DNA of 64,000 bases from an uncultured Paenibacillaceae bacterium (GCA_913056365.1 CAJXLT010000001.1:558001-622000); one strand, 5' to 3'; shown: positions 8,999 through 19,013, counted from the first letter of the stretch. Made by a program: numbers and translations. The notes: generated by a model not told the origin, from the sequence alone.

Positions 8999-10846
8999 AT
9001 GTGGAAGCAAGTCAGATTCGGTACGGATCAAGCGATGGCGGGCATTGTGGAAGGACCGGATTCCGCTGCAGCGCGCTCGACGCTGTTCATTAGCTTGCCT
9101 GGACTCGGTCAGGCGATGAGCGAGAAAAATTACTTCTTCTCGAATGTACGCAAGCGATTGGCTGAGGAAGGCAGATGGTGCGTGCAATTCGATTACCGCG
9201 GCAGCGGAGACAGTGTGGGCGAGCTTGGTCAAGTGTCGATCGCTTCTATGGTACAGGATACGTTAGACGTATTGGATGAAGTGACAGAAGCGCACAAGCC
9301 GACCAAGGTGTATGTAGCTGGTCACGCCTTGGGTGCTGTTGTCGCGCAGAAGGCTGCGCTCGAATGGGAAGCACGCACTGAGATTCCGTGCTACCCGATC
9401 TTGATTTCTCCGCTTCTCTCCCGCCTGACGCCTGCACGAGATATCGTGCCTGGGCCAGCCTATGCGAAGCTGGAAGAGAACGGAAGGCTGGATAGCAAGG
9501 AGCTGTTTCCCGGAGACGATTATTACACATTAAGCGATTTCGATCCGTCCGTATTCGCTTATGTGACTGTGCTCGGAGCGCATCCGCTCTATCTGCATGG
9601 GCAGTGCATCAGCAAGGCGCTTCTGGATGAATTGGATGAATTGGACCCGATCGGGCTGTACAACGGCAATCGGCACGGTGTTTATATGCTGTGCGGCGAG
9701 CAGGATGAACACATCCAACAACAGGCGCAACACATCGAACGAGTGACAATGGCAATCTTCCGGCACGGTACACACTTTCACCGCCATCCTGCAGCGATGG
9801 ACGAAGCGGTGGAAGCCATTCGCAGCATCGTCATTCCGGAAGACGGGTGCGGCAAATGCCATACATGCAGTTGTAAGGCAGACGCTAAGCAGCAGACGTT
9901 GGCTGCGAAGCTACTCGCGCAGGATAAGGTAGATTGGCGGTTCCCCGATGAATTCGGGCTAAGCGAGCGCAATATGGACTGCCTGCAGCTGTCTATCCTC
10001 GAAGTGCTGAAGTGGAAGGGCGAGACGCAGCCGATCCCGATCTTCTTGAATGCCTTCGACTGTAAGTCGGAGGGGTTGCTGCTGCGCCGCAGTCTGCCGA
10101 CGCTTCATCGAGGGTGGAAGCTCATTCGCTATCCGCAGCTGGACCGGGAACGGATGCAGCATCTGCTGCGCTCGCTAATCGACGGTGAAGGCTATGCACT
10201 CGTCCATTACAAGGCATTCCATGCGCCCTTCTCCTCGTATTACCACAAGCATGACGTCGTGCATTGGGCGCTCGTGATCGATGCGGATGAGGAGCATGTT
10301 CATATCGTAGATGACGCAGGAAGCGAAGATTACTTTGTCGGCTATATGGGCAAGGTGCCTAATGATCTATTCTTCGAGACGTTGGCTGCAACAGGGAATG
10401 GAGGCGTGGCGATCCTGCTGAAGTCGGACGACGCTGTGCCCGAAGCGGAGCATATTGCAGCCTTGATTCAGCAATCGGTCCATCAGATGGAGGCAGGGCT
10501 TGTTAGCTTATCCAGCTTCGTCGGACAGGTTGAACAGACATCTTCTGTTGCATTGGCGGAGAAGCTTGCAATGCTGGAGTTCGATATTCATTATTTCCGC
10601 AGGTTGCGCGAGCTATGGAAGACTGCGGCAGAGCAAGGTGTAATTCCGCAAGAGCTGCTGCATGCAGAGCTCATGGAGGCATTGGAGCAAGTATGTGAGA
10701 CATGGTCATACGTGATGGGCGTGTTGATGAAGTGGAAGCGTCTGCCGCAGAGGGACTTCCGCGACAAGCTCCTATCGCTGCTGGAGCAGGCAGTGCTGGC
10801 TGAGAAGAGCTTGCAGCAAGCATTCGCTGAGGCGGGAGGGGTGTAG
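8999..10846 (+). CDS. Two-domain protein: alpha/beta hydrolase-like N-terminus + BtrH/C39-like C-terminus joined by a Cys-rich linker
   Basis: FDYRGSGDSVGELG and VYVAGHALGAVVAQKAA hydrolase motifs; CGKCHTCSC linker; C-terminal HDVVHWALVIDADEEHVHIVDDAGSEDYF resembling BtrH/C39-like. Confidence 0.65.
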   Translation: MWKQVRFGTDQAMAGIVEGPDSAAARSTLFISLPGLGQAMSEKNYFFSNVRKRLAEEGRWCVQFDYRGSGDSVGELGQVSIASMVQDTLDVLDEVTEAHKPTKVYVAGHALGAVVAQKAALEWEARTEIPCYPILISPLLSRLTPARDIVPGPAYAKLEENGRLDSKELFPGDDYYTLSDFDPSVFAYVTVLGAHPLYLHGQCISKALLDELDELDPIGLYNGNRHGVYMLCGEQDEHIQQQAQHIERVTMAIFRHGTHFHRHPAAMDEAVEAIRSIVIPEDGCGKCHTCSCKADAKQQTLAAKLLAQDKVDWRFPDEFGLSERNMDCLQLSILEVLKWKGETQPIPIFLNAFDCKSEGLLLRRSLPTLHRGWKLIRYPQLDRERMQHLLRSLIDGEGYALVHYKAFHAPFSSYYHKHDVVHWALVIDADEEHVHIVDDAGSEDYFVGYMGKVPNDLFFETLAATGNGGVAILLKSDDAVPEAEHIAALIQQSVHQMEAGLVSLSSFVGQVEQTSSVALAEKLAMLEFDIHYFRRLRELWKTAAEQGVIPQELLHAELMEALEQVCETWSYVMGVLMKWKRLPQRDFRDKLLSLLEQAVLAEKSLQQAFAEAGGV

Positions 10847-11968
10847 ATGAACGTCAGCGTGCAGGACGGTATGAAGCGGCTTGCCCGTACGGTTATCGCT
10901 CACTCGCTGCAGCTGGAGAAGGGGCAAAAGGTGCTGATCGATGTGACAGGACAAGCGGATGCTCTGACTGAAGCGCTGCTGGATGCGGCCAGAGAGGCAG
11001 GGGCTGAAGCCTATGTCCAGCAGCTTCCGATTCGCCACTTGAAGAAGCTAATTGCGAATGCAAGTCATGAGCAGCTTCACCGCTTGGCAGACAACAGTCT
11101 CGAACAGATGCGCGGCATGGATGCTTATGTCGGCATTCGCTCGGAAGACAATGTATACGAGCTTCAAGATTGGCCTGCGGCTAGCTATGAGCAGTATGTG
11201 CGAGTCTATGCACAGCCGAAGCAAGCGGCGATGGCCGGCTTGCTGAAGTGGGTGCTGTTGCGCAATCCGACTTCCGCACTCGCCCAACTGGCTAGGATGA
11301 GCGATGCCGCTTATTGGGACATTTACGAACGTGCGTGCAACCTCGATTACTTAGCATGGAAAAGTCATGTACAACCAATCGCCGAGCTGCTGGAACGGAC
11401 GGAACACGTGCGGATTGTAGGACCGGGTCGAACTGACTTGCAGTTCTCTGTGCAAGGGTTGCCGGCTTTCGTGTGTGATGGCCGGTATAACTTGCCGGAT
11501 GGGGAGATCTTCACAGCGCCCGTTATAGATTCGGTAAAGGGGAACATTCAATTTAATGTACCTACCGCCTATTTGGGACATGTGTATGACGAAGTATATA
11601 TGGAATTCGAACGCGGCCGAGTCACGACAATCGGCGGTCCACAGCAAGGGCAGCTGCAGCAACTGCTGGCACAAGATGAAGGGGCATGCCGTGTTGGAGA
11701 ATTCGGCATTGGATTGAATCCATACATTACTCGGCCGATGCACAATTTGCTGTTCGACGAGAAGATGCAAGGGAGTGTGCATCTGGCCTTGGGTCAAGCT
11801 TACCCGATGGCAGATAACGGCAATCGCTCCTCCTTGCATGTAGACTTCGTCTTGTGCCAGACAGAAGCGTTCGGAGGCGGGGAGCTGTATCTGGACGGCA
11901 CACTCGTGCGCAGCGGTGGTCGCTTCGTCTTGCCTGAGTTGAGAGGGATCGAGAATGGGGTGAGGTGA
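10847..11968 (+). CDS. Aminopeptidase, M29 (AmpS/thermophilic metalloprotease) family
   Basis: ARTVIAHSLQLEKGQKVLIDVTGQADAL...LPDGEIFTAPVIDSVKGNIQFNVP...GEFGIGLNPYITRPMHNLLFDEKMQGSVHLALG. Confidence 0.85.
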   Translation: MNVSVQDGMKRLARTVIAHSLQLEKGQKVLIDVTGQADALTEALLDAAREAGAEAYVQQLPIRHLKKLIANASHEQLHRLADNSLEQMRGMDAYVGIRSEDNVYELQDWPAASYEQYVRVYAQPKQAAMAGLLKWVLLRNPTSALAQLARMSDAAYWDIYERACNLDYLAWKSHVQPIAELLERTEHVRIVGPGRTDLQFSVQGLPAFVCDGRYNLPDGEIFTAPVIDSVKGNIQFNVPTAYLGHVYDEVYMEFERGRVTTIGGPQQGQLQQLLAQDEGACRVGEFGIGLNPYITRPMHNLLFDEKMQGSVHLALGQAYPMADNGNRSSLHVDFVLCQTEAFGGGELYLDGTLVRSGGRFVLPELRGIENGVR

Positions 11969-12258
11969 CGGCAGCACTCGCACGGTCTGACTTGGGAATT
12001 CCTGCAATCCTGCAGGCTTGTTCTCCCAAATCTGCCCTGAAGTAGCGAATGCCTGCGGATATACATCCTTTTGAAGCACAGACCGCTAGAACTGCTGAAT
12101 TTCCGAAAGCAAAGATGCACATTCGCAGGAATTGTGGGAAATCTCATGCTCTGTACGCTTCAAACCTGCACATTTGCACGTATTCTCACAGAACTACAAG
12201 GTGACGGTAGCATTTGCACGTATTTTCACAACAGACTGAGTCGATTGAAAATAACTTC

Positions 12259-12441
12259 AACGGACATCGGTGACCGTTACAGGCGTATGTAGCGTGTTTG
12301 GACAATGTAACAGACACGGATGACCGTAAGCGCTGAATGGACCAGTGAAAACGGCGGTTTTGGGGCACTAATGGACATCGGCGACCGTTACAAATCAAAA
12401 ATGCGCATTTTTTCACTCTAACGGACACGCGTGACCGTTAC
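12259..12441. repeat. Four-copy array of a ~22-bp imperfect palindrome (AACGGACATCGGTGACCGTTAC-type)
   Basis: Copies at 12259, 12309, 12370, 12420 (spacing 50/61/50). Confidence 0.8.
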
Positions 12442-12496
12442 AGTTTTAATGACGAATAATGAAAATATAGGATATTGATTCGTTCGGAGGGATACC

Positions 12497-13642
12497 ATGG
12501 CTCGAATAGCCATAGTCAGTCAATGGTTGCTTGGTCATCTTGTACCTGCATTGGGCATCGGCGCTGAGCTGGCGGAGAGGGGGCACGACGTATCCGTACT
12601 GTCGCCCGACTCATTCCGTCCGCTAGTCGAACAGGCAGGCTTGCGATTCGTCGAAGTCATATGTGGGAAGTACCCACACAAGTTTATGGATGCCACATTG
12701 CGGGAAACCGACGAGATCTATAAGCAGCTGCATCCCGATCTTGTCTTGTGCGACTCTGCGCTTAGCGCGCCAGCATATGCTGCGGAGAAACGAGGTCTGC
12801 CGTGGGTGAGCTACCAGACAGCTGTATATACGTCTGATGAGCACCTGCCCGGTGTGAAGCGAGTCAATGAGCGGATGCGGACTATCTATCAGCAAGAGTT
12901 GAATACGCTGCGGCACGATTACGGTCTGCCTCCACTTACAGACATGGCGCGTACACGAGGCGATCTGGCCGGCTTGTCCGCAGAGCTTCATCTGATGCTG
13001 TTCCTGGAGGAGCTGCTGTCAGAGCAGGTCGAGTTGCCGCATGGCTCACAGATCGTCGGTCCCTGTGCGTTCGAGCCGGAAGCGAGTGCACCGTATACTA
13101 TGGCAGCCCGCGATCCGCAATTGCCGAATGTGGTTGTATGCACTTCATCCGCTGACAAACCGGGCTATGCGGAGCTGACACAGCGTTATGTGGAGCAGGC
13201 GCTGACTGCATTTCCACAAGGAACTGCACAAGTCTACTTAGTTGCAGATGAAGCAGTCGCGAATCTAGTAGGTTCAACGCCTGATCATGTTCATTGGGTA
13301 CAATCGTTCCCGAACCATCACCTGCTGTTCCCGCATGCGGATGTCATTGTTACCCACGGCGGCTGCGGCACGCTGCAGAAGGCGATTCGCTGTCAGGTGC
13401 CGATGGTTGTCATTCCGCTCGGCATTGACCATATTCGGTTAGCTGAACGATGCGAGGAGTTAGGCATTGCTAAGGTGATGCGCATGGAGGCGATGCATGC
13501 AGAGCTGTTGCAGCAATCGGCAACTCAGGCCCTTCAAGATGTGGAGATGAAGCAGAAGCTTGCTCAGTTATCTGGGAAAGTAGATGAACAGAGATCGAAC
13601 CGCCGTGCTGCGGATGAAATCGAAAAACAATTGGCGAGGTGA
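12497..13642 (+). CDS. Glycosyltransferase family 1 (macrolide/UGT type)
   Basis: GHLVPALGIGAELAERGHDVSVLSP N-term; VHWVQSFPNHHLLFPHADVIVTHGGCGTLQKAIRCQVPMVVIPLGIDH C-term. Confidence 0.88.
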   Translation: MARIAIVSQWLLGHLVPALGIGAELAERGHDVSVLSPDSFRPLVEQAGLRFVEVICGKYPHKFMDATLRETDEIYKQLHPDLVLCDSALSAPAYAAEKRGLPWVSYQTAVYTSDEHLPGVKRVNERMRTIYQQELNTLRHDYGLPPLTDMARTRGDLAGLSAELHLMLFLEELLSEQVELPHGSQIVGPCAFEPEASAPYTMAARDPQLPNVVVCTSSADKPGYAELTQRYVEQALTAFPQGTAQVYLVADEAVANLVGSTPDHVHWVQSFPNHHLLFPHADVIVTHGGCGTLQKAIRCQVPMVVIPLGIDHIRLAERCEELGIAKVMRMEAMHAELLQQSATQALQDVEMKQKLAQLSGKVDEQRSNRRAADEIEKQLAR

Positions 13643-13648
13643 GCGAAC

Positions 13649-13891
13649 ATGGTGTCAAAGGAGCAATTGATTGAAATCGTACAGCGTGTATGTGAGAAGG
13701 AACAGGTTGAATTGGATAGCTCCTTCGAAGCATTGGAGATGGATTCCACCAATATTGTGGAAGTGTTGATTGAGCTAGAGATGGTATTGGATATGGATAT
13801 TCTAGATGCCAATGTCAATCTGTATGAAATGGATAAAATCGGAGATATGTACGACTACTTGGCAACGTTACCTTCATCTGCGGAAGGTTGA
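13649..13891 (+). CDS. Acyl carrier protein
   Basis: 80 aa; SSFEALEMDSTNIVEVLIELEMVLDMDI; DS carrier motif. Confidence 0.8.
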   Translation: MVSKEQLIEIVQRVCEKEQVELDSSFEALEMDSTNIVEVLIELEMVLDMDILDANVNLYEMDKIGDMYDYLATLPSSAEG

Positions 13892-14856
13892 GCATCATGC
13901 GAATTGGCGGTGCTTCCGTCTATTCTCCGCCTGACCGTTTGACTGCGGAAGCATGGTTAGCACAAGGCGAGGTGACGCAAGCCGAATACGAGCAGCTGAA
14001 GCAGACGGGAGTTACCGGTGTGGCAGTCGATGATGTGTCGCCTGCACCCGTCATGATGGAGCGAGTGATGGAACAGCTGCTGGATGAGCATCGTCTGCCG
14101 CCCGATCGAATCAAGCTCGTGCTGCTGCCTTACTTGTACTATTCCTTCCCTTGGACGCAGAATGTGTTCACTAAGCTTCGAGAGCGATTTGGCTTGCACG
14201 CTGCATTATGTGTATCTGTGCGTGATTTGTTGTGCTCGAATGTGCTGATGGCGCTCTACGTTGGCAGTAAGCTGCTGGAACGTTTCGCAGATAACGATGA
14301 TCTTGCTGTTGTGCTGTCCGTGGAGAAATGTCTGCTGCCCGATCAGCGCTATGGCGGCGGCCATTTTATTACAGGGGACGGAGCTGCTGCAGCGTATATC
14401 GGTTCAAGTGTGCTTGGGGACAGGCTGCTTGCATTTCGCAGTTCGGCTGATCTTCGCACGCTTCAGCAGGGCAAGTCGAGGGATGGCAGGGATGAAGTGC
14501 CGGATTACTTTTACTACGTTAATCTCGTTAAGACGATTCGCCAAGCACTGTCCGATGCCCGAGTGCGCATATCAGATATTCGCTTGATCATTCCGAACAA
14601 TGTTGCGGCCGATACATGGACGATGCTATCCAAGCTGATGAAGGTAGATAGGAGTCTTTTCTATACAGAAGGGCTTGCTATCTTCGGCCATATCAACAAT
14701 TGCGATCTGCTGCACAATTGGGAGCATATTTCTCGTTCGGGCTTGCTTGCTCCAGGAGACTATTATATGCTGCTCACCTTGGGCAGCGGGGGGGTCATAT
14801 GCTGTGCGGTTTGTCAGAGAGACAGCGCTGTTCCTGTCACAACCAGCCGTATATAG
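13888..14856 (+). CDS. KAS III-like (FabH-like) ketosynthase
   Basis: VSVRDLLCSNVLMAL possible active-site Cys; IPNNVAADTW; IFGHINNCDLLHNW; PGDYYMLLTLGSGGV C-terminus. Confidence 0.65.
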   Translation: MSIMRIGGASVYSPPDRLTAEAWLAQGEVTQAEYEQLKQTGVTGVAVDDVSPAPVMMERVMEQLLDEHRLPPDRIKLVLLPYLYYSFPWTQNVFTKLRERFGLHAALCVSVRDLLCSNVLMALYVGSKLLERFADNDDLAVVLSVEKCLLPDQRYGGGHFITGDGAAAAYIGSSVLGDRLLAFRSSADLRTLQQGKSRDGRDEVPDYFYYVNLVKTIRQALSDARVRISDIRLIIPNNVAADTWTMLSKLMKVDRSLFYTEGLAIFGHINNCDLLHNWEHISRSGLLAPGDYYMLLTLGSGGVICCAVCQRDSAVPVTTSRI

Positions 14857-15685
14857 ACAGTATGCGGACGGCAGTCGGCGCAACTCGCGGGAAGCCGCCG
14901 TATATGAACGGATGGCAGAGCAATATCAACTTGTGAAAGTACCGATAGATTGCGAAGGTCAAGCGCTGTTCGCTGCTGAACCGTGTGAGTATGTGAAGGA
15001 AATCGCCGGCACTTTGAAGCGTGACCCGGCTCCGGCCTATTTCATCAGTTGCTATGCCTCACATCCGCTGACCGAGAAGAACAATACGACGTTGTATATG
15101 CTGAAGGAGCTGCAGCTTGCCGGGACACAGCCGCTAGCATTCAGCGATACCGGATGGATTAGTCCGTTAGTAGCCTTGCATTGGGCAGACGCTATGCAGG
15201 AGGATTCATGGTTCGTCTGTATGGAGCAGCTTAGCGGCTATCATGACCCTGCACTTGCTGTTCCTGCTGCTTATCCGCTTGGCGAAGCACTGGCAATAGG
15301 ACGCATCTCTCCCATAGAAGGGAAGTGGAGTATTCGCTGCTATGCGCTGGAGCAATTCAGTGAAGTTGTCGGCAGTGACACAGATTCGCTGGTCGAACGG
15401 GCGGTCCGCATGGCAGAAGACGTGCTGCATGCCGTACAGCTCAACCCTGCAGATGTCACTATCCTTCCGCACATGGTAGATGCTGCGTTCATATCCGGTG
15501 TACAGTCTGCATTTCCGAATACGATGACGAAGAGGCAACCGATGAATCAGGGGACGGCTGATCTGTGGTATACCCTAGACGAGCTTGTTCAGACGGGGGA
15601 CCGTTATCCGCACATTCTGCTTCTATTCGCAGACCCGTTGCATGGTATCGGTTGTATACAGCTTCATAAGGAGGAGACATCATGA
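14804..15685 (+). CDS. Divergent thiolase-fold/KAS III-like partner protein (Cys not evident), GTG start
   Basis: In-frame GTG 14804 preceded by GGGGGGG; C-terminal ILLLFADPLHGIGCIQL parallels the end of the upstream KAS III-like protein. Confidence 0.5.
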   Translation: MRFVRETALFLSQPAVYRQYADGSRRNSREAAVYERMAEQYQLVKVPIDCEGQALFAAEPCEYVKEIAGTLKRDPAPAYFISCYASHPLTEKNNTTLYMLKELQLAGTQPLAFSDTGWISPLVALHWADAMQEDSWFVCMEQLSGYHDPALAVPAAYPLGEALAIGRISPIEGKWSIRCYALEQFSEVVGSDTDSLVERAVRMAEDVLHAVQLNPADVTILPHMVDAAFISGVQSAFPNTMTKRQPMNQGTADLWYTLDELVQTGDRYPHILLLFADPLHGIGCIQLHKEETS

Positions 15686-17061
15686 TGAACAACCGTGAAA
15701 CATGGATACAAGCATTAGGGATTGATCCGCACATTGGACGGATCGCGTGGCTGGGTAATTTCGAGGTAGAGCAGGATTGGCGTAGGAAGGACGTAATCAG
15801 CTTGCCGGGAATGTCAGGCTCTGTTCATATACCGCTGGCACTGTCTGAGCTGGCGCTACTCTTGGCTGCACCGGAAGATTTGGTACTGCTGCCAAGTAAG
15901 CCGGATGAAGCATACCTCGCCTATTTGACCTCGTTCGGATGGAAGTGCCCGACAATCTATGCGCCTGATCCCAAAGCAGATCAAGCGGAGTCGCTTACGT
16001 GTATGCTGCTTGCAGCCACCTCATCCGGTGCTCCGGTAGAGGTACGGAGCTGGGCAGAAGCAGGGGAGAGCTTCCTCGTTCCGCACGGCACGTCCGTCTG
16101 GGAGGAAGCGCTTGCTGTAGATTGGGAGCTGCCGTTGGCAAGCCCCTCTTCTGCGATAGCTCAGAAGGTGAATAGCAAGCTGTTCAGTCGCGAGCTGTGC
16201 GAGGAGTTAGCGATACCGCAAGCAGAAGGGCGCACGGCTCGAACATTGGATGAGTTGGAACAGGCGTATGCGGAGCTGGCACCGCTGCTGGAAGGCGGTC
16301 CGCTCGTACTGAAGGAAGGGATGGGCGTATCGGGCAAAGGCATGCTGCGGATTGACAGTCCCGACAGATTCGAGCAGCTGCTGCGCAAGCTGCGGAGCGC
16401 TGCGCACAAGCAGGGAACAGTATACACAGATTTCGTGCTGGAGCGATGGATCGACAAGGAACAGGATCTGAACGTCCAATTTCTCTTGGATCGCAATGGG
16501 CGGGTGCAGCAGGTGACGATCCTGAACGCGATCGTACAGAACGGGACGCATCTCGGTCATATATATCCACACAAGCTGACAGCGCATGCGGAGGAGCTTA
16601 TGCGGCAGTACGTCGAACAGCTTGGGCAAGCCTTGCATACACATGGCTATTACGGCATGGTCGGTCTTGATGCGATGGTCGGCGTTGACGGGACGTTGTA
16701 TCCATGTATCGAAATCAATGCAAGGCTGAACATGTCCACGTACCATACCCGGCTTCTGCAGGAATGGGTACCGCAGGGCAAGCATGCCTTGATTCGACCA
16801 TTCTCGTTCTCCAAGCAAGCCCCGTTGCCGTTCACACATTTGCAGCAAGCGCTGCAGGCCCGGTTGTATACAGCCGCCGCTGGCAAAGGCATTGTCATTT
16901 GTGCGTATGCGCCCGTCAACGGCAGAGATCCGAGCGGCCGCAGGGGGAAATTATACACGATGCTGATCGGTGATTCGGATGAGGAATGCTTGCAGCTTGA
17001 GCAGTTTTGCCGCAGCCAGCTGGAACAGATGAACGGCATCGGCTTGAAGGTCGATGCTTGA
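15682..17061 (+). CDS. ATP-grasp ligase (BtrJ/PGM1-like candidate)
   Basis: LVLKEGMGVSGKGMLRI ...MVGLDAMVGVDGTLYPCIEINARLNMSTYH. Confidence 0.8.
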   Translation: MMNNRETWIQALGIDPHIGRIAWLGNFEVEQDWRRKDVISLPGMSGSVHIPLALSELALLLAAPEDLVLLPSKPDEAYLAYLTSFGWKCPTIYAPDPKADQAESLTCMLLAATSSGAPVEVRSWAEAGESFLVPHGTSVWEEALAVDWELPLASPSSAIAQKVNSKLFSRELCEELAIPQAEGRTARTLDELEQAYAELAPLLEGGPLVLKEGMGVSGKGMLRIDSPDRFEQLLRKLRSAAHKQGTVYTDFVLERWIDKEQDLNVQFLLDRNGRVQQVTILNAIVQNGTHLGHIYPHKLTAHAEELMRQYVEQLGQALHTHGYYGMVGLDAMVGVDGTLYPCIEINARLNMSTYHTRLLQEWVPQGKHALIRPFSFSKQAPLPFTHLQQALQARLYTAAAGKGIVICAYAPVNGRDPSGRRGKLYTMLIGDSDEECLQLEQFCRSQLEQMNGIGLKVDA

Positions 17062-17075
17062 AGGAGGTCATGCAG

Positions 17076-18329
17076 ATGGGAGAGCCTGTACAAGCTTTGC
17101 CTTACGAGCTGTATCAGCGACTGGCCCGACAATATGGAACCCCGCTATATGTCTATGACAAAGCCGTTATAGAACAGCGTATCGCACAGTTGCAGCACTG
17201 TCTGCATCCGGAAGTGCGGCTCTGTTATTCGATGAAAGCGAATCCCAACCCTTCGATCGTCCGCACGATCTATCAGCACGGTGTGTATAGTGAAATTTGC
17301 TCACCGCTAGAGCTGGATATCGCCTTGTCAGCCGGTGTTCGACCTGAGCATATGCTCTATCTCGGTCCGGGCAAAAGCATGGCAGAGCTGGAGCGTATCT
17401 TATCACTCGGTATTCGTTATGTCATCGTAGAATCGCTGCAAGAATTGCAAGCAGTGCAGGAGATTGCTTCTAGACGCGGCATCAATGCGGAAGTCGGACT
17501 GCGTATCAATCCGCGTGAGACAGCGCGCGGTGCGCGGTTGAAGATGGGCGGCGCAGCACGTCAGTTCGGCATAGATGAGGAGCAGCTGCCAGAAGTGCTC
17601 GCCGCGGGTGCTAGCATGTCCTGCGTCCATATCGTCGGCCTGCACGGCTATCTTGGTACGCGCATACTCCAGGCCGACACGATCGCGGCCAATGTGCGTT
17701 GTATGCTCGATGCAGCTGACCGCCTGATGACTGAAGGGCAGGCTGTGCTGCGCTATGTCGGTGTTGGCGGCGGCTTCGGCATTCCCTATTATCCAGGGGA
17801 AGTGTACTTGGATCTCGATAGCTTGGCAGCGCTTACACAGCCTATGTTCGAAGCGTTCTGCGATCAATACCCAGAAGTCGAAATATTAGCCGAATCCGGC
17901 CGCTTCCTCGTAGCAGAGTCTGGCAGCTATCTGGTGCAGGCACGCTATACGAAGCAGTCCCAAGGAGTCCGGTTCGTAATTACCGATGGCGGTGTGCATC
18001 AATTCGCAGCTGCCGGGGGAGCAGGCAGTCTCGCCAAGCGGAATTATCCAATCGAAGCTCTCGTTCAAGGGCGGGAAGAACGATCCACGTACCATATATC
18101 GGGACCGCTCTGCACACCTGATGATTTGATAGGCCGCGGTGTGGAACTGCCTTCCTTGCAGCAAGGAGACGTACTGGCGATTCGCCATGCCGGTGCTTAT
18201 GGGCTTACCTTCAGTCCTGTCCTCTTCCTCAGTCATCCGCTGCCTCGCGAGGTGATGGTCGTGAACGGGGATGCTGTCTTGATCCGGGAGGTTGCCGAAT
18301 ACGCTCTCCCCGCTGTCCATACGTTGTGA
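17076..18329 (+). CDS. Type III (DAPDC/ODC-like) PLP-dependent decarboxylase, BtrK-like candidate
   Basis: LYVYDKAVIEQRI...LCYSMKANPNPSIV...HGYLGTRIL...VGGGFGIPY...AESGRFLV; RBS AAGGAGG. Confidence 0.85.
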   Translation: MGEPVQALPYELYQRLARQYGTPLYVYDKAVIEQRIAQLQHCLHPEVRLCYSMKANPNPSIVRTIYQHGVYSEICSPLELDIALSAGVRPEHMLYLGPGKSMAELERILSLGIRYVIVESLQELQAVQEIASRRGINAEVGLRINPRETARGARLKMGGAARQFGIDEEQLPEVLAAGASMSCVHIVGLHGYLGTRILQADTIAANVRCMLDAADRLMTEGQAVLRYVGVGGGFGIPYYPGEVYLDLDSLAALTQPMFEAFCDQYPEVEILAESGRFLVAESGSYLVQARYTKQSQGVRFVITDGGVHQFAAAGGAGSLAKRNYPIEALVQGREERSTYHISGPLCTPDDLIGRGVELPSLQQGDVLAIRHAGAYGLTFSPVLFLSHPLPREVMVVNGDAVLIREVAEYALPAVHTL

Positions 18330-18426
18330 CAAAAGAACCCTACTATATCCGCAACAGAGGTCGAGTGCCGGGTCGCCTGCTTCTGTACGATGAAAGTAAT
18401 CGTCCGATAAAGGAGTGTTGGCAACG

Positions 18427-18987
18427 ATGTATGACGTGTTAATTATAGGGGCTGGCCCGGCGGGAGCCAGCGCAGGCATATTTGCGGCCAGAGCTAAGAA
18501 GAAGGTGCTCATCTTGGATAATGACAAGAGCGGAACGAAGAAGGCATGGGCGGACAATCATTATGCGGTTATGGGCATTACAGGTTACGATGTGTTCGAA
18601 ACTGGGAAGAAGCAGGCTGCGAAGTACGGGGCCGAAGTGAAGCTTGCCGAGGCAACAGCGATCGAACAGATCGAGAATGGGTGGCGAGTTACGGCTGGCG
18701 AAGACGTGTACGACAGTGCTGCTGTCATTCTCGCAACTGGTGCGGCGAAAGGACTGGCTCGCGAGCTGGGTCTTCAGATGAAGACTGGCAAGGATGAAGG
18801 CAGAACGGAAGTGATTGCTGTGGATGAAGAGGGGCGCGCGAGTATGAAGGGTATTTGGGCGTGCGGTATTTGTACCGGACAGAGCATGCATATAACGGTT
18901 ACGTCGGGGGACGGAGCGCGTGTAGCAATTAATCTGCTCAGTGAGATGAACGGCAAGCGGTATGTCGATCACGACATGATGTGCTGA
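18427..18987 (+). CDS. Short FAD/NAD(P) oxidoreductase (thioredoxin-reductase-like)
   Basis: YDVLIIGAGPAGASAGIFAARAKKKVLILD; AAVILATGAAKG; MKGIWACGIC. Confidence 0.8.
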   Translation: MYDVLIIGAGPAGASAGIFAARAKKKVLILDNDKSGTKKAWADNHYAVMGITGYDVFETGKKQAAKYGAEVKLAEATAIEQIENGWRVTAGEDVYDSAAVILATGAAKGLARELGLQMKTGKDEGRTEVIAVDEEGRASMKGIWACGICTGQSMHITVTSGDGARVAINLLSEMNGKRYVDHDMMC

Positions 18988-19013
18988 TAAGACAGATCAA
19001 GGAGGGATCACGG

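Noticed and set aside
12259-12441. Possible CRISPR array
   Set aside because: Only four divergent palindromic units, short variable spacers, no cas genes in the window.
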